NCBI GenBank assembly: GCA_029940535.1
Contig: JAPYUM010000020.1
Span: 1 to 55,335, forward strand
Reading direction: 5' to 3'
Source: Vicinamibacterales bacterium
Lineage (GTDB): Bacteria > Acidobacteriota > Vicinamibacteria > Vicinamibacterales > UBA8438
DNA length: 55,335 bases
Positions 33,720 to 44,351 of the stretch are shown here, in pieces. Numbering within the stretch: the first letter of the stretch is position 1; each line of letters begins with the position of its first letter. A program made the translations under genes and the position numbers. The notes beneath the pieces are model-generated. The model made no database searches. It was not told the DNA's origin and saw only the letters and a list, made by a program, of their open reading frames with translations.

Positions 33720-35615
33720 TTATTCCTGTGGCAACGGCTTCCCGAGCGGCGGCACGACCGGCGAGCGTTCCGTCTCGGGAATGGTGGACGGATCCAGCTG
33801 CTCTGACGCGGCCGGAAGAGCTTCGAGCGGTTGCCCGGAGACGATCTGTTTGACCTGATCTCCGGAGAGCACCTCTCGAGTCAGCAACTCTTCGGCGATC
33901 TGGAGCAGTTCACTCTTCTTGCCCTCAAGAACGGCACGGGCACGGTCGTAGTTCTCCGTCACGATCCGCTTGATCTCTTGATCGATCTGGTTTGCCGTCT
34001 CTTCGCTATAGTCTTTTTGCTGCGCGAAGTCGCGGCCGAGGAACACTTCCTCCTCCTTGCGACCGAACGTCAGCGGACCGATGGTCTCACTCATGCCCCA
34101 CTCGCAGACCATCTTGCGTGCAAGCTCGGTCACTCGGTCGAGGTCGTTGCCCGCACCGGTGGTGACGGCCGCGTTGGTAATCTCCTCGGCAATCCGACCA
34201 CCGAGCAACACCGCAAGCTGGTCGTGCAGATACGGAGTCGCGTAGTTGTGCTTGTCGTCGAGCGGGAGCTGCATCGTGACCCCGAGCGCCATGCCCCGCG
34301 GAATGATCGTGACCTTGTGCACCGGATCGGAATGCTCAAGCACCACGCCCAGCAACGCGTGGCCCGCCTCATGCACGGCCGTCACCTGTTTCTCTTCGTC
34401 GCTGATAATCATCGACCGACGCTCGGACCCCATCATCACCTTGTCCTTGGCGAATTCGAAATCCTGCATCATGACGGTCTTCTGGTTGTAGCGCGCCGCG
34501 TTGAGCGCTGCCTCGTTCACCAGGTTCGCGATGTCAGCACCGCAGAACCCTGACGTGCCACGGGCCAACACATTGAGATCGACGTCGTCCGAGAGGGGAA
34601 TCTTCCGGGTGTGTACCGCAAAAATGCCCTCTCGTCCCCGAACATCGGGGCGACTGACGACAATTCGCCGATCAAAACGACCAGGGCGAAGAAGCGCCGG
34701 GTCGAGCACATCGGGACGGTTCGTGGCCGACACCAGGATCACGCCCTCGTTTGACTCGAACCCGTCCATCTCCACCAGGAGCTGGTTCAACGTCTGTTCG
34801 CGCTCGTCGTGTCCGCCACCGAGACCGGCACCACGATGACGGCCCACCGCGTCGATCTCGTCGATGAACACGATGCACGGCGCGTTCTTCTTTCCCTGTT
34901 CGAACAGATCGCGGACCCGGGAGGCGCCGACACCGACAAACATCTCCACGAAATCAGAGCCGCTGATTGAGAAGAACGGCACGTTCGCCTCACCCGCAAC
35001 GGCCCGGGCCAACAAGGTCTTTCCGGTCCCGGGAGGGCCCATCAACAGGACGCCTTTCGGGATTCGTCCGCCAAGTTTCTGGTATTTCTGGGGTTCTCTG
35101 AGGAAGTCGATAATCTCTTGCAGTTCCTCTTTCGGTTCCTCGATCCCGGCGACATCCTTGAAGGTGACCTTCTTTTGAGTGCTCGATGAGAGCTTGGCGC
35201 GGCTCTTGCCGAAGGAGAGCGCCTTGTTGCCGCCGCTCTGCACCTGCCGCATGAAAAACACCCAGAAACCCACGATCAGCAACAGGGGCGCCCAGGAATA
35301 GAACAGCGTCGCCCACGGGCTCGCGGTGGCCGCGTTGGCCTGCACCACGACGTCACGCTCGAGCAACTTGTTGGCCAGCCCTTCGTACTGTGGCGGCGCG
35401 TAGGTGCTGAACCGCTCGCCACTCGAGGACGTGCCGACAATCTCGTTTCCGGTCAACTCGACCCGGTCAACCACACCAGTCTCCACCCACCGGATGAACT
35501 CGCTGAAGTCCACCGGCGTGTCGCCGGGCCGGAACTGGGACGAGAGGCTCCATACGAGAACCACTGCGACCACCAGAACCATCCAGAACAGCAGACTGCG
35601 CGTCGTCGAGTTCAC
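33720..35615 (-). CDS. ftsH: ATP-dependent zinc metalloprotease FtsH
   Basis: 631 aa. Two membrane segments (about 7-26 and 108-127) flank a small periplasmic domain. The AAA domain has Walker [18 protein letters not shown] (about 198), Walker [14 protein letters not shown] and the second region of homology [19 protein letters not shown]. The protease zinc site is HEAGH near residue 420. It degrades membrane proteins and short-lived regulators. Four-base overlap with tilS, the usual tilS-ftsH pair. The C-terminus is Pro-rich. Confidence 0.98.
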   Translation of the reverse strand: MNSTTRSLLFWMVLVVAVVLVWSLSSQFRPGDTPVDFSEFIRWVETGVVDRVELTGNEIVGTSSSGERFSTYAPPQYEGLANKLLERDVVVQANAATASPWATLFYSWAPLLLIVGFWVFFMRQVQSGGNKALSFGKSRAKLSSSTQKKVTFKDVAGIEEPKEELQEIIDFLREPQKYQKLGGRIPKGVLLMGPPGTGKTLLARAVAGEANVPFFSISGSDFVEMFVGVGASRVRDLFEQGKKNAPCIVFIDEIDAVGRHRGAGLGGGHDEREQTLNQLLVEMDGFESNEGVILVSATNRPDVLDPALLRPGRFDRRIVVSRPDVRGREGIFAVHTRKIPLSDDVDLNVLARGTSGFCGADIANLVNEAALNAARYNQKTVMMQDFEFAKDKVMMGSERRSMIISDEEKQVTAVHEAGHALLGVVLEHSDPVHKVTIIPRGMALGVTMQLPLDDKHNYATPYLHDQLAVLLGGRIAEEITNAAVTTGAGNDLDRVTELARKMVCEWGMSETIGPLTFGRKEEEVFLGRDFAQQKDYSEETANQIDQEIKRIVTENYDRARAVLEGKKSELLQIAEELLTREVLSGDQVKQIVSGQPLEALPAASEQLDPSTIPETERSPVVPPLGKPLPQE

Positions 35616-37039
35616 AACTTATCTCCCAGAGGTCTGACCCTCAAGATTACCATGCTTGTTGTTGCCCCTGTGACCCGAAAATCGTCGCTCAGCCCCAGCC
35701 CGACAACCCAGATGACGCGGTCCCGGTCATCGAGCACAACCGGGACCCGATGACGGTCTAGTCGACCAATTTTCCGGTCCACGAACAGATCTTGCAATTT
35801 CTTCCGGTGCCCGTTGAGCCCGAGCGGGCGAAACCGATCACCCACGCGCCAATTGCGCACGCAAAGCGAACGGGCCTCAACGTCCACGCCTACTGCCCAC
35901 TCGCCGACGTGGCCGTCGCCGAGCGGCTCCACCGGGAGGCGACCCGGTCGCTGTGCGGCGTGGCACTCAGCACTCATGGTGACGCCCGCTTCCGGAACCG
36001 CGACTACACCCGGCACGTCGAGTTGATACTCGAACGGCTCACACGCAGACGACGCGGCCCCGCGCCCCACTCGAGCCATCAGGTGAATCACGGGGCCCCG
36101 CCGCTCCGCACGGCACCCGGGCAGGTCGAGAGAGGGCAGCAAGCCGGCCGCCATCCCCCGCAGCCGCTCGACCTGGTCGAACCCACACCCTCGGTCAGAC
36201 ACGTCAGCGAGCAGGCCACGAACCACTCGCCTCGCCAGCGCCGGATGCAACGACGTCAAGGCTTCCGCGTCGACCTCGATAGCCCCCTCATTACTTTTGA
36301 CGAGAGTCGCGCGCGATTCGTTTGCGGCCTGGTCGAGCCACTCGTCGTCGGCCCGCGCGATCTCCGCCTCGCGAGCCAGGGTCTCGACCACCCGAGGCGC
36401 GTACCGACCGAGGTGCGGCAACAGATCGTGGCGGACGCGATTTCGCGACACACGCTCATCCAAGTTCGACGCATCCTCCCGAAACGACACGCCCTGCGCC
36501 ACGAGATACTCGCGTAGCTCGACCCGCCGCACCTGCAACAGCGGCCGCACAACCCGGTCGAGGACCGGCCGCATCGCGGACAGACCGGCCGTGCCAGCGC
36601 CCCGCAACAACCGCAGCAAGTAGGTTTCTGCCTGGTCGTCGATGGTATGACCAAGCGCGATGCGTGTGGCGCCGAGACTCTGGGCGGCCCGGTCGAAGAA
36701 CCCATGCCGCGCCTGGTGGCCGGCGGTTTCGATGGAGATCCCTTCCGCCTGCGCCAGCGCCGCGATATCAGTCGCTTCGATGACACACGGCAACCCGAAG
36801 CGGTTCGCCAGATCCTGACAGAAGCGAGCGTCTGCGTCCGAGGCCACCCCACGCAACTGGTGGTTGAGATGCGCCATCCCGACCACGTCGAACGCCCGCC
36901 GCTGGCTCAGTTCGCAGAGCAGACACCACAAGGCGACCGAATCGCCGCCACCGGACACGGCAACCAGCACTCGCGCCCCATCCGGCATCAACGCCTGATG
37001 GCTCAGAAACGCCGATACCCTCGCGACCAGTTCGGTCAT
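35612..37039 (-). CDS. tilS: tRNA(Ile)-lysidine synthetase
   Basis: 475 aa from ATG 37039. The frame is open to 37261 only through repeat B3 and non-coding sequence. The PP-loop [11 protein letters not shown] is near residue 30. [28 protein letters not shown] and the C-terminal TilS domain ([25 protein letters not shown] region) complete the enzyme. It puts lysidine at position 34 of tRNA-Ile(CAU) so that it reads AUA. A CAU-anticodon tRNA lies 300 bases upstream on the same strand. The ATG follows the last hairpin of B3 by seven bases with no clear Shine-Dalgarno sequence. Confidence 0.94.
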   Translation of the reverse strand: MTELVARVSAFLSHQALMPDGARVLVAVSGGGDSVALWCLLCELSQRRAFDVVGMAHLNHQLRGVASDADARFCQDLANRFGLPCVIEATDIAALAQAEGISIETAGHQARHGFFDRAAQSLGATRIALGHTIDDQAETYLLRLLRGAGTAGLSAMRPVLDRVVRPLLQVRRVELREYLVAQGVSFREDASNLDERVSRNRVRHDLLPHLGRYAPRVVETLAREAEIARADDEWLDQAANESRATLVKSNEGAIEVDAEALTSLHPALARRVVRGLLADVSDRGCGFDQVERLRGMAAGLLPSLDLPGCRAERRGPVIHLMARVGRGAASSACEPFEYQLDVPGVVAVPEAGVTMSAECHAAQRPGRLPVEPLGDGHVGEWAVGVDVEARSLCVRNWRVGDRFRPLGLNGHRKKLQDLFVDRKIGRLDRHRVPVVLDDRDRVIWVVGLGLSDDFRVTGATTSMVILRVRPLGDKL

Positions 37040-37046
37040 TTTTCTT

Positions 37047-37138
37047 GACGGGGCTACGCCCCGAACCCCACGCGACAACTGCGCGGGGACCCCGAGTGCC
37101 CCACTCCGTGGCCGCGGGGCGCGCATTGTCGCGCGCCC
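37047..37138 (-). repeat. Repeat family B, copy 3
   Basis: 92 bases, read on the minus strand. First hairpin GGGCGCGC/GCGCGCCC-type with loop GACAAT, second around CGGAGTGGGGCACTCGGGG, third GGGGC-GTA-GCCCC-GTC. The third hairpin ends seven bases from the tilS ATG, the closest spacing of the four copies. It occupies the gap between the tRNA gene and tilS. Confidence 0.88.
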
Positions 37139-37337
37139 TGGCAGTCTCGCCGGTTTCGGCGCGCGCGGCTGGCCGGACGTGGCGAAGGAGCCCGAGAGGG
37201 TTGTTGATGTGGTCGCGCGAGACCGCCCCGCCGGGGAGGGACACGGACAAAGGATGTTCACGACGTGACACCGGCGGGTCGTGGTCGGGGTTCAGGCGAC
37301 TGCGTACGAACCCCGGCCACTCCCGCGGTGAAGACAA

Positions 37338-37414
37338 TGGTGCCGGTGCAGGGACTTGAACCCCGGACGCCGCGGATATGAGCCGCGTGCTCTAACCAGC
37401 TGAGCTACACCGGC
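37338..37414 (-). tRNA. tRNA with CAU anticodon (Met or Ile2)
   Basis: 77 bases including an encoded CCA. Acceptor stem GCCGGTG/CACCGGC, D arm AGCTCAGCTGGTTAGAGC, anticodon stem CGCGG/CCGCG with loop CTCATAT, and a T arm containing GGGGTTCAAGTCCC. The CAU anticodon could be elongator Met or the minor Ile tRNA modified by TilS, whose gene is next to it. The loop ends in T at position 38, where A is usual. Isotype cannot be settled by eye; it is not a classical initiator (no C1-A72 mismatch). Confidence 0.93.
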
Positions 37415-37585
37415 GTGCTAACGAAGCGACTCCTCTGGGCGCACGGACCGACGTCGGCGCAGCATCTCCAGGTAACGCTTCTCGTGGACTGTGTCGGCGC
37501 GACCGAGCCGCTACTCGCGGCCCGTCGAGCCGGTGGACACCGCGTCATTGTATCAACTCTGGGACCCAGAGGCCCGCGACCGGCG

Positions 37586-38632
37586 TCACCGAAGCAGCAT
37601 GGCGTCGCCATAGCTATAGAACCGATAGCCACGCCGCACCGCGGCGGCATAGGCATCCAGCACCCGTTCCCGCCCCCCGAGGGCGCTCACCAGCATGAGC
37701 AGCGATGAGCGAGGCAGATGGAAGTTGGTGAACAGCGCCCCGACTACCCGAAGCGGCACTCCTGGATAGAGATAGAGGTCGCTGACACCGCGGCCCGCCC
37801 GCAGGCGGCCGCCACCGACCCGGGCGGCCGATTCGAGCGCACGAGTGGTCGTGGTACCGACGGACACCACCCGGCGGCCTGTGTCGAGCGCACGATTGAC
37901 GGCGTCGGCGGTCTCCGGCGGCACGTCGTATGGCTCCGCATCAACCGTGTGGTCCTCGACACAATCGACGCGAACCGGCTTGAACGTGCCGTATCCCACA
38001 TGCAGTGTCAGCCGGGCGACTTCGATGCCCCTCTCCGCACACCGCTGCAACATCGCCTCGGTGAGGTGGAGACCGGCGGTCGGTGCGGCGACCGAACCCC
38101 GGACGGAGGCGTACACCGTCTGATACCGCTCGCGGTCCACGGGATGGTCGGACCGACGGATGTAGGGTGGCAACGGAATGTGGCCGATCGCGTCCACCAA
38201 CTCGTCCACCGTCCCCTCACCGTCGCCCCAGAGACGAATCGTTCGGCGGCCATACACCAGATGTTCCAGCACCTCGCCGTCAAGCCAACGCCCCTCTCGC
38301 TCGAAACGCACCCGCGCACCGACCCGCAGCTTCTGCCCCGGATGCACGAGCGCGTCCCAGCGTTCGTCGTCGAGCCGGGCCAGCAGCACACACTCGACCG
38401 CCCCACCGGTCGGCACGCGATGCCCGAGCAGTCGGGCAGGAAAGACGCGGGTTTCGTTGATGACAAGCAGATCGCTCGGCCGGAGCAGATCAGGGAGATC
38501 GGCGACCCGCCGGTCCCGAACCCCGTGCCCCTCTCGGTCGACCACCAGAAGGCGAGCCGATTCGCGGTCGTCGGTCGGCGTCTGCGCGATCAGCTCGGCC
38601 GGAAGGTCGAAATCAAAGTCGGAAACAAGCAT
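37586..38632 (-). CDS. queA: S-adenosylmethionine:tRNA ribosyltransferase-isomerase
   Basis: 348 aa from ATG 38632; the longer frame to 38683 is not supported. Motifs are FDFDLPAELIAQTP at the start, DLLVINETRVFPARL (about 55), AAPTAGLHLTEAML (about 180), HVGYGTFKPVR (about 210) and TNFHLPRSSLLMLV (about 305). It transfers the ribosyl part of SAM to preQ1 in tRNA on the way to queuosine, linking it functionally to queC and queE. The tRNA gene lies 171 bases downstream. Confidence 0.96.
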   Translation of the reverse strand: MLVSDFDFDLPAELIAQTPTDDRESARLLVVDREGHGVRDRRVADLPDLLRPSDLLVINETRVFPARLLGHRVPTGGAVECVLLARLDDERWDALVHPGQKLRVGARVRFEREGRWLDGEVLEHLVYGRRTIRLWGDGEGTVDELVDAIGHIPLPPYIRRSDHPVDRERYQTVYASVRGSVAAPTAGLHLTEAMLQRCAERGIEVARLTLHVGYGTFKPVRVDCVEDHTVDAEPYDVPPETADAVNRALDTGRRVVSVGTTTTRALESAARVGGGRLRAGRGVSDLYLYPGVPLRVVGALFTNFHLPRSSLLMLVSALGGRERVLDAYAAAVRRGYRFYSYGDAMLLR

Positions 38633-38712
38633 GGGTACGGGGCCGCGATGCGTCCGCCGAGTCGCAGCCAGGACACAGGCCATCGGTCACTCTCAGGACC
38701 AAGAACACGCCG

Positions 38713-39741
38713 CTAATACGCCCAGCGCACCAACATCGCACCCACGGTGAACCCGGCGCCGACCGACGCCAGCAGCACCAGGTCGCCCTTCTTGAGTCGC
38801 TTGTCGGCGAGAGCATCAGCGAGGGCCAAGGGAATGGTTGCACCGGTCGTGTTGCCGAACCGGTCGATATTGATCACAACTTTCTCCTCCGGCAGGCGGA
38901 GCTGGCCCGCAGCGGCCTTGATGATCCGTCGATTCGCCTGGTGAGAGACAAACAGGTCGACGTCGGCGGCACGCAACCCGTTTCGATCCAGGATCCGATG
39001 ACAGATCTCACTCGTCTTTCGCACAGCGAACTTGAAGACCGCCGCACCATCCTGATGCACGTAGTGGAGTCGCTGGTCGACCGTGTCATGAGACGCGGGA
39101 AGCCGACTTCCACCGGCGGGCATCCGGAGCGCGGGCCCGCCGCTGCCGTCCACCTCATGGGCGAAATCGAGAATGCGCAACTCCGGATCCGCCGCGGGCG
39201 AGACAACGACCGCGCCGGCCCCGTCCCCGAAAATCACACAGGTGGTGCGGTCCTGATAGTCGATGATCCGCGACATGACGTCGGCACCGATCGCCAGAGC
39301 ATGGTCGTGCGCGCCCGACGCCACCATCTGCATGGCGGTCGTCACCGAGTAGGTGAAACCTGAGCACGCGGCCCCCAAGTCGAACCCCCACGCCCGAGTA
39401 GCGCCAATCCTGTCCTGTACCAGGCAGGCGGTACTGGGAAAGAACGTGTCCGGGGTGGTCGTCCCCACCACGAGGAAGCCGATGTCCGCCGCCGTGACCC
39501 CGGCCCCCGCCAGTGCGCTGCGCGCGGCCTCGACCGCCAAGTCCGAGGTGGCAACGTCGTCATCAGCGATGTGTCGTTCGCGTATACCGGTGCGCTTCAG
39601 AATCCACTCGTCAGACGTGTCCACCATCTGCTCGAGCTGGCTATTGGTCAGCACTCGCGGCGGCACATAGGTACCCAGCGAAGAAATCTGCACAGCTCGG
39701 AGGGTCCGACCCGGGTCTCCGGCGCGTGTCGTTTCGCTCAT
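38713..39741 (-). CDS. fabH: 3-oxoacyl-ACP synthase III
   Basis: 342 aa from ATG 39741 (GTG 39765 also possible). It initiates fatty-acid synthesis by condensing acetyl-CoA with malonyl-ACP. The catalytic triad is visible: Cys in DLGAACSGFTYS near residue 120, His in DLFVSHQANRRI near 260 and Asn in FGNTTGATIP near 290. It lies between queA (80-base gap) and ruvB (134-base gap), not in a fab cluster. Such isolated FabH copies can serve primary lipid synthesis or specialised acyl chains; which applies here is unknown. Confidence 0.93.
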   Translation of the reverse strand: MSETTRAGDPGRTLRAVQISSLGTYVPPRVLTNSQLEQMVDTSDEWILKRTGIRERHIADDDVATSDLAVEAARSALAGAGVTAADIGFLVVGTTTPDTFFPSTACLVQDRIGATRAWGFDLGAACSGFTYSVTTAMQMVASGAHDHALAIGADVMSRIIDYQDRTTCVIFGDGAGAVVVSPAADPELRILDFAHEVDGSGGPALRMPAGGSRLPASHDTVDQRLHYVHQDGAAVFKFAVRKTSEICHRILDRNGLRAADVDLFVSHQANRRIIKAAAGQLRLPEEKVVINIDRFGNTTGATIPLALADALADKRLKKGDLVLLASVGAGFTVGAMLVRWAY

Positions 39742-39875
39742 CTCGTCCGTCGCATCCTTTCCCACCGACCGATACCGGTTCGTCAGGCCGGCTCGTGCGG
39801 GCCCAGCTGCCGCCAGGGTGCAGACCGCGGTCCAAGACCCATGCCCACAAAGAGACTCTTAGAACGGGCGCACTC

Positions 39876-40907
39876 TTACCAGAGCCGGCCCTCACCATCC
39901 GGCACCCGCAATCCGAAGTAGTCGTAGGCGCGTGGGGTGGCCACTCGGCCGCGCTGAGTGCGGTCGAGAAATCCGGCCTGGATCAAGAACGGCTCGTAAA
40001 TGTCTTCGATCGCCTCTTTCTCCTCGCTGATCGCGGCAGCGATACTATTCAGCCCGACCGGTCCCCCCCCGAACTTGTCGATGATGGTACGCAATAGTCG
40101 TCGATCCGCCGCGTCCAGACCGTTCGGGTCAACTTCCAGCAGTTCGAGCCCCTTCAACGCCACCTCGTGCGTGATCGTGCCGTCGGCGCGCACCTGCGCG
40201 TAGTCGCGCACACGACGCAGGAGTCGATTCGCCACTCGCGGCGTTCCACGCGACCGACGCGCGATCTCCATGGTGGCGTCGTCGTCGATCGGCACCGCGA
40301 AAATGCCGGCCGACCGCCGGACGATCTCCTGGAGGTCAACGGTCCGGTAGAAATCCAGGCGATGGACGATACCAAACCGCGCGCGCAACGGCGCCGTGAG
40401 CAGACCGGCTCGGGTCGTTGCCCCGATTAACGTGAACGGCTGCAGCGGGACCTTGACGGACCGCGCACCCGGCCCCTGGCCGATCACGATATCGAGTTCG
40501 TGGTCCTCCATCGCCGGATAGAGAATTTCCTCGATAATCGGGCTGAGCCGATGAATCTCGTCGATGAACAGCACCTCGCGCTCCGAGAGATTCGTCAAGA
40601 TCGCAGCCAGATCTCCCGGTTTCTCGAGGACAGGGCCGGAGGTGGTCCGAATGGGCGCCCCCAGCTCGTTGGCTACCACGTAGGCCAGAGTGGTCTTGCC
40701 GAGGCCGGGTGGTCCGTATAACAACACATGGTCGAGCGCTTCGTGTCGTTGCCGCGCGGCGGTTATCGATACGCCAAGATTCTCGCGGAGCCGCTCCTGT
40801 CCAATATATGTATCGAGCGTCCGCGGCCGGAGCCCGGCCTCGAACTGATCTTCGTCGCCCAACCGCTCCGAAGCCACCACGCGGGGGGACGACTCGTCGT
40901 CGATCAT
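39876..40907 (-). CDS. ruvB: Holliday junction branch migration helicase RuvB
   Basis: 343 aa. Begins [19 protein letters not shown] and [12 protein letters not shown]. Walker A is [12 protein letters not shown] (about 65), Walker [11 protein letters not shown] (about 115), sensor 1 [15 protein letters not shown] (about 158), with the arginine-finger region and winged-helix [13 protein letters not shown] near the C-terminus. Four-base overlap with ruvA. AAA+ motor of the RuvABC recombination-repair complex. Confidence 0.98.
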   Translation of the reverse strand: MIDDESSPRVVASERLGDEDQFEAGLRPRTLDTYIGQERLRENLGVSITAARQRHEALDHVLLYGPPGLGKTTLAYVVANELGAPIRTTSGPVLEKPGDLAAILTNLSEREVLFIDEIHRLSPIIEEILYPAMEDHELDIVIGQGPGARSVKVPLQPFTLIGATTRAGLLTAPLRARFGIVHRLDFYRTVDLQEIVRRSAGIFAVPIDDDATMEIARRSRGTPRVANRLLRRVRDYAQVRADGTITHEVALKGLELLEVDPNGLDAADRRLLRTIIDKFGGGPVGLNSIAAAISEEKEAIEDIYEPFLIQAGFLDRTQRGRVATPRAYDYFGLRVPDGEGRLW

Positions 40908-41500
40908 CGGGCCAGTTCCTTGAGTGCCTGCCTCAAGATCTGTTCGAACGTACCGTCGGTCTCCGTCAACGCTGCGTCAACGGCTCGCTCGGCGTGGTGC
41001 CGATGGTAGCCGAGATTGAGAAGCGCTGAGAGCAGGTCGCCGCGCGTGTCGGACCCGACAACGCTGTCGGCGGGCTCATCGGAGTCCACCTCGAGGACCG
41101 CCTGGAGACGATCCTTCAGCTCCAGCCCGATCCGCTCGGCGGTCTTCTTGCCAACGCCCGGTATACCCGTCAAGCGTCCAACGTCTCCGTCACGCACCGC
41201 TCGCACAAGATCCACCGACTCGATGCCGGACAACACGGACAGCGCCAGCCGCGGGCCAATGCCGGAGATCCCGATCAACTGCTCGAAGAGCTTGAGCTCC
41301 AGACGCGTGGCAAAACCAAAGAGCGCAAGCGCGTCCTCCCGCACATGGGTATGCACACGCAGGGACACCTCAGCCCCTGCTTCACCCAGCCCGTAGAAGG
41401 TCGAGAGCGGAATCTGGACGTCGTAGCCGACACCGTGCACGTCGATGACGATTCGACTCGGCGCCTTGTCCAGCAGCCGGCCTGAGAGAAGCGCGATCAT
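40904..41500 (-). CDS. ruvA: Holliday junction protein RuvA
   Basis: 198 aa. N-terminal OB fold ([24 protein letters not shown]), two helix-hairpin-helix motifs ([37 protein letters not shown]), and a flexible linker. The small C-terminal domain III ([20 protein letters not shown]) contacts RuvB. Lies 21 bases after ruvC on the same strand. Confidence 0.97.
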   Translation of the reverse strand: MIALLSGRLLDKAPSRIVIDVHGVGYDVQIPLSTFYGLGEAGAEVSLRVHTHVREDALALFGFATRLELKLFEQLIGISGIGPRLALSVLSGIESVDLVRAVRDGDVGRLTGIPGVGKKTAERIGLELKDRLQAVLEVDSDEPADSVVGSDTRGDLLSALLNLGYHRHHAERAVDAALTETDGTFEQILRQALKELAR

Positions 41501-41521
41501 TTGGTGCCTATCGCGAGCCCG

Positions 41522-42073
41522 TCACGACCCACTCCCCTCGGGGCGATATTGCCTCCAGCTCCGAACCTGGGTCTGGTCGACGGCCAGCCGGGTCGCGGCC
41601 GGCCCGGCGGCCGTGTTGGCATGACAGACGGCAATGGCCAGCGCATCCGATGCATCGTGGGGTGTCGGTGGAGTGTCCAACCCAAGGAGCAGCGTCACCA
41701 TGTGCTGCACCTGTGCCTTCTCGGCGCGTCCGAATCCCACCAGTGCCAGCTTGACCTCAGTTGGTGCGTACTCTGCCACGGTCAATCCGGCTTTCGACGC
41801 GGCCAGCATGGCCACCCCGCGAGCATGCCCCAGCTTCAGTGAACTCTTGGCGTTTCGTGCAACAAAAACGTCCTCGATGGCGACGCACTCGGGCCGATGG
41901 GTCGCGAGCAACGATGCCAACTCGTCGTAGATGCCGGCCAGTCTGTCGGAAAAGGGGAGACGTGTGGACACCGTCACGGCACCGCACGCCACGAGACGGT
42001 AGCGGCTCCCGTCCGTGTCGATACAACCGTACCCGGTGCGCCGCGAGCCGGGGTCTATCCCGAAGATCCTCAC
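41522..42073 (-). CDS. ruvC: Holliday junction resolvase RuvC
   Basis: 183 aa from GTG 42073, which overlaps the yebC TGA (GTGA). The frame continues to 42121 within yebC, but the extra residues are not RuvC-like. The four catalytic acids are visible: Asp in FGIDPGSRRTGYG, Glu in AIEDVFVARN and two Asp in HDASDALAIA. Cleaves the junctions held by RuvAB. Gene order yebC-ruvC-ruvA-ruvB is conserved widely. Confidence 0.97.
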   Translation of the reverse strand: MRIFGIDPGSRRTGYGCIDTDGSRYRLVACGAVTVSTRLPFSDRLAGIYDELASLLATHRPECVAIEDVFVARNAKSSLKLGHARGVAMLAASKAGLTVAEYAPTEVKLALVGFGRAEKAQVQHMVTLLLGLDTPPTPHDASDALAIAVCHANTAAGPAATRLAVDQTQVRSWRQYRPEGSGS

Positions 42074-42819
42074 GTCAGTGAGGCCTCGATCTCCTGTTCG
42101 CTGATGTCGGCGTTCGACCAAACGTGCCGGATGTCATCCAGATCGTCGAGGGCAGACAGTAATTTCAGCATCTGCTGTGCGGGCTTGCCCTCGAGCGACA
42201 CCTGATTTTGGGGCAGCATCGCGACGTGGGCCACCGTCGGCTCGACCCCCAGCCCCCGCACCGCTTCCGCCACGGCGTCGAAGGCCTCCGGGGAGCTGAT
42301 GATCTCCCAGCTATCGTCCTCGTCGAGGAAGTCGTCTGCACCGGCTTCGATGGCGGCGGTCATCAACGACTCTTCCTCAGCCGCCGCTCGATCGACCAAC
42401 ACGTATCCTCGTTTGTCGAACATCCAGGCCACGCTGTTCGCCGAGCCAAGGTTGCCACCATGTTTCGTGAGCGCGTGGCGAATCTCGCCCACCGCACGAT
42501 TCCGATTGTCGGTCAGCACCTCGAGAAACAACGCGACGCCGCCCGGGCCATACCCCTCATAAACGATCTCGTCGTAATTCACCCCGGTATCGGCGTCCGT
42601 ACCACGGCGTATCGCCCGCTTGATGTTGTCGGCCGGCATGTTGGCCGCCTTGGCGTCGGCGATCACCGTGCGAAGCCGTGGATTCATGTCAGGGTCGCCA
42701 CCGCCGGCGCGCGCCGCGACCGTGAGTTCCTTGATTATGCGAGTGAACAGCTTGCCGCGCTTAGCGTCAGCCGCGCCTTTTTTGTGCTTGATTGAGTGCC
42801 ACTTGGAATGGCCGGACAT
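42070..42819 (-). CDS. yebC: YebC/PmpR family DNA-binding regulator or translation factor
   Basis: 249 aa from ATG 42819, the conserved MSGHSKWHSIKHKKGA start; an upstream ATG at 42852 would add 11 unrelated residues. Further motifs are GKLFTRIIKELTVAAR, NMPADNIKRAIRRG, YEGYGPGGVALFLEVLTDNRNR-type region and KHGGNLGSANSVAWMF. Long called a transcription regulator; recent work on family members points to easing ribosome stalling at proline runs, which is of interest given the Pal polyproline tract. Confidence 0.97.
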   Translation of the reverse strand: MSGHSKWHSIKHKKGAADAKRGKLFTRIIKELTVAARAGGGDPDMNPRLRTVIADAKAANMPADNIKRAIRRGTDADTGVNYDEIVYEGYGPGGVALFLEVLTDNRNRAVGEIRHALTKHGGNLGSANSVAWMFDKRGYVLVDRAAAEEESLMTAAIEAGADDFLDEDDSWEIISSPEAFDAVAEAVRGLGVEPTVAHVAMLPQNQVSLEGKPAQQMLKLLSALDDLDDIRHVWSNADISEQEIEASLT

Positions 42820-42872
42820 AGCAAAGCTCCGTGAGTGAACGAGGAAAAACAACGTATTTTATCACGCAACCG

Positions 42873-43646
42873 TCAGCGCGCGCGGCACGCGACAACAAGC
42901 CAGGTCTCGGCCCCAGCGGTCCAGGGTCCGCCCACATAGTCGCCCTCCAGCCGCTCGATTGTGAATCCAGCGCGGCGCAGCCGACCGGTCATCTGGCGCA
43001 TCGACAGGGTGCGAAACGCCAGTGAGAAGCGTTGGGTGGTCCGGCGTCGACCACGGCGCTCCGTAAACTCCTGTTCGAACACCGTCAACTGTCGGATTCG
43101 GTCTTGCCGCACGGACTCGACCAGACTGATCCGCGCCGCGCCACCGCGGCGACGCCCGAGATGACTGACTCGGCGGTCGTACTCGCCCCACTGCGGGACA
43201 TCCGGCACCAGTTCCATGGCAAATGTTCCGCCGGGCCGCAGCACGCTCCTCACGGAGACCAGCGTGCGTCGCAGGTCCTGGTTTCGCAGCAGTGATTGCA
43301 AGACCCCGTATGGCGCCATCACCAGGCTGAAGTGCCCGTCCGACGCGAACGGCAACGACCGGATGTCACTACGCACCAGCCGTGCCGAGTCCGTCCCTCT
43401 CGCCCGCCGGAGCCGTCGCCGCGCGTGGCCGAGCATGTTGCTGGAACGGTCGAGTCCGACGACTTGCTCCCCGGTCCGGGCCATGGGCAACAGCACCCGA
43501 CCGGTGCCGCACCCCAGCTCGAGGACCGGACCGCCGCACGCCACCACCTGCCGCCGCCAGAACGGGATGTCGCGGCGACCGACAGTACGCGCGTTCTCCC
43601 AGTCATAGAATGGCGCATACGCGTCCCAGCCGTGCCATCCTTCCAT
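42873..43646 (-). CDS. Class I SAM-dependent methyltransferase
   Basis: 257 aa. Begins WDAYAPFYDWENARTVGRRD. SAM-binding motif I is VLELGCGTGRVLLPMA near residue 42, motif II acidic residue in VVGLDRSS, and post-motifs LVRSDIRSLPF and FSLVMAPYGVLQSL. A C-terminal beta-rich part ends FTIERLEGDYVGGPW. This resembles small-molecule or protein methyltransferases of the Methyltransf_25 group. The substrate is unknown. It precedes yebC by 53 bases but is probably not functionally linked. Confidence 0.85.
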   Translation of the reverse strand: MEGWHGWDAYAPFYDWENARTVGRRDIPFWRRQVVACGGPVLELGCGTGRVLLPMARTGEQVVGLDRSSNMLGHARRRLRRARGTDSARLVRSDIRSLPFASDGHFSLVMAPYGVLQSLLRNQDLRRTLVSVRSVLRPGGTFAMELVPDVPQWGEYDRRVSHLGRRRGGAARISLVESVRQDRIRQLTVFEQEFTERRGRRRTTQRFSLAFRTLSMRQMTGRLRRAGFTIERLEGDYVGGPWTAGAETWLVVACRAR

Positions 43647-43724
43647 CGCGTGTTGATGCCTCGCCGAGCCTTCGCGCCAGCCTTCCTGGCCGCAGTATTA
43701 TATGAGCCGCTCGGCCGCACCAGC

Positions 43725-43819
43725 GGGGCGCGCGACAATGCGCGCCCCGCGGCCGCGGAGTGGGGCACTCGCGGCCCCCACGTAGCAGCCGCGGGGGGTT
43801 CGGGGGCGTAGCCCCCGTC
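43725..43819 (+). repeat. Repeat family B, copy 4
   Basis: 95 bases with all three hairpins well formed: GGGGCGCGC/GCGCGCCCC with loop GACAAT-type, GGCCGCGGAGTG/CACTCGCGGCC, and CGGGGGC-GTA-GCCCCCG followed by TC. It ends 16 bases before the DUF2231 gene. TATTAT at about 43696-43701 upstream could be a -10 box, which would place the whole element in the 5' untranslated region. Confidence 0.88.
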
Positions 43820-43835
43820 TGAATAGTGACCCGTC

Positions 43836-44351
43836 ATGTCCCTGATCCCAGCCTGGGCCCCCAACCTCCACCCAGTCCTGGTTCATTTTCCGATCTCGCT
43901 GCTGCTCGTGGCCGCAGTCGTCGATTGCCTGGGCGCATATCGTCCGTCACGGACGTCGGTGCGCGACACCGCGACATGGCTGTATTGCGGTGGGGCGCTG
44001 ATGGCGATGGTGGCATATTTCAGTGGACTCGAGGCGGCAGAGGCCATGCGCGTCGGGACCGCAGAGAGCGCGGCGGTCACGGCGCACTTCACCTGGGCCG
44101 ATCGCACCACCTGGTTCTTCGTCGTCTTCGCCTCGTTCCGGATGGCCATGTCCTACATCTGGCACTCGACCACGCGGCGGGTGGTCATCGCGTCGGTGCT
44201 CGTCGCCTTGGGCGGGGTCGGCTTGCTGGTGGCCACCGCCGAGCATGGAGGCCGGCTCGTCTTTCACCATGGCTTGGGCGTTGCGCCAGTACCATCCGAC
44301 GGCCCGCTCTGGACGATTCCCGGCCGGACACCCTCAGAGCGGGCACCCTAG
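43836..44351 (+). CDS. DUF2231 membrane protein
   Basis: 171 aa. Starts PAWAPNLHPVLVHFPISLLL, the DUF2231 hallmark (His-Pro-x4-His-Phe-Pro). About four membrane helices lie at roughly 15-32, 50-66, 88-108 and 118-136. Conserved His residues could bind heme or metal. DUF2231 proteins often accompany cytochromes or copper/heme proteins, but the neighbour here is a PQQ-type propeller. The short 5' leader is repeat B4, and a decayed A-type repeat follows the TAG stop. Confidence 0.8.
   Translation: MSLIPAWAPNLHPVLVHFPISLLLVAAVVDCLGAYRPSRTSVRDTATWLYCGGALMAMVAYFSGLEAAEAMRVGTAESAAVTAHFTWADRTTWFFVVFASFRMAMSYIWHSTTRRVVIASVLVALGGVGLLVATAEHGGRLVFHHGLGVAPVPSDGPLWTIPGRTPSERAP

Noticed and set aside
37040-37261. 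N-terminal extension of TilS
   Set aside because: It runs through repeat B3; the TilS family starts near [13 protein letters not shown].
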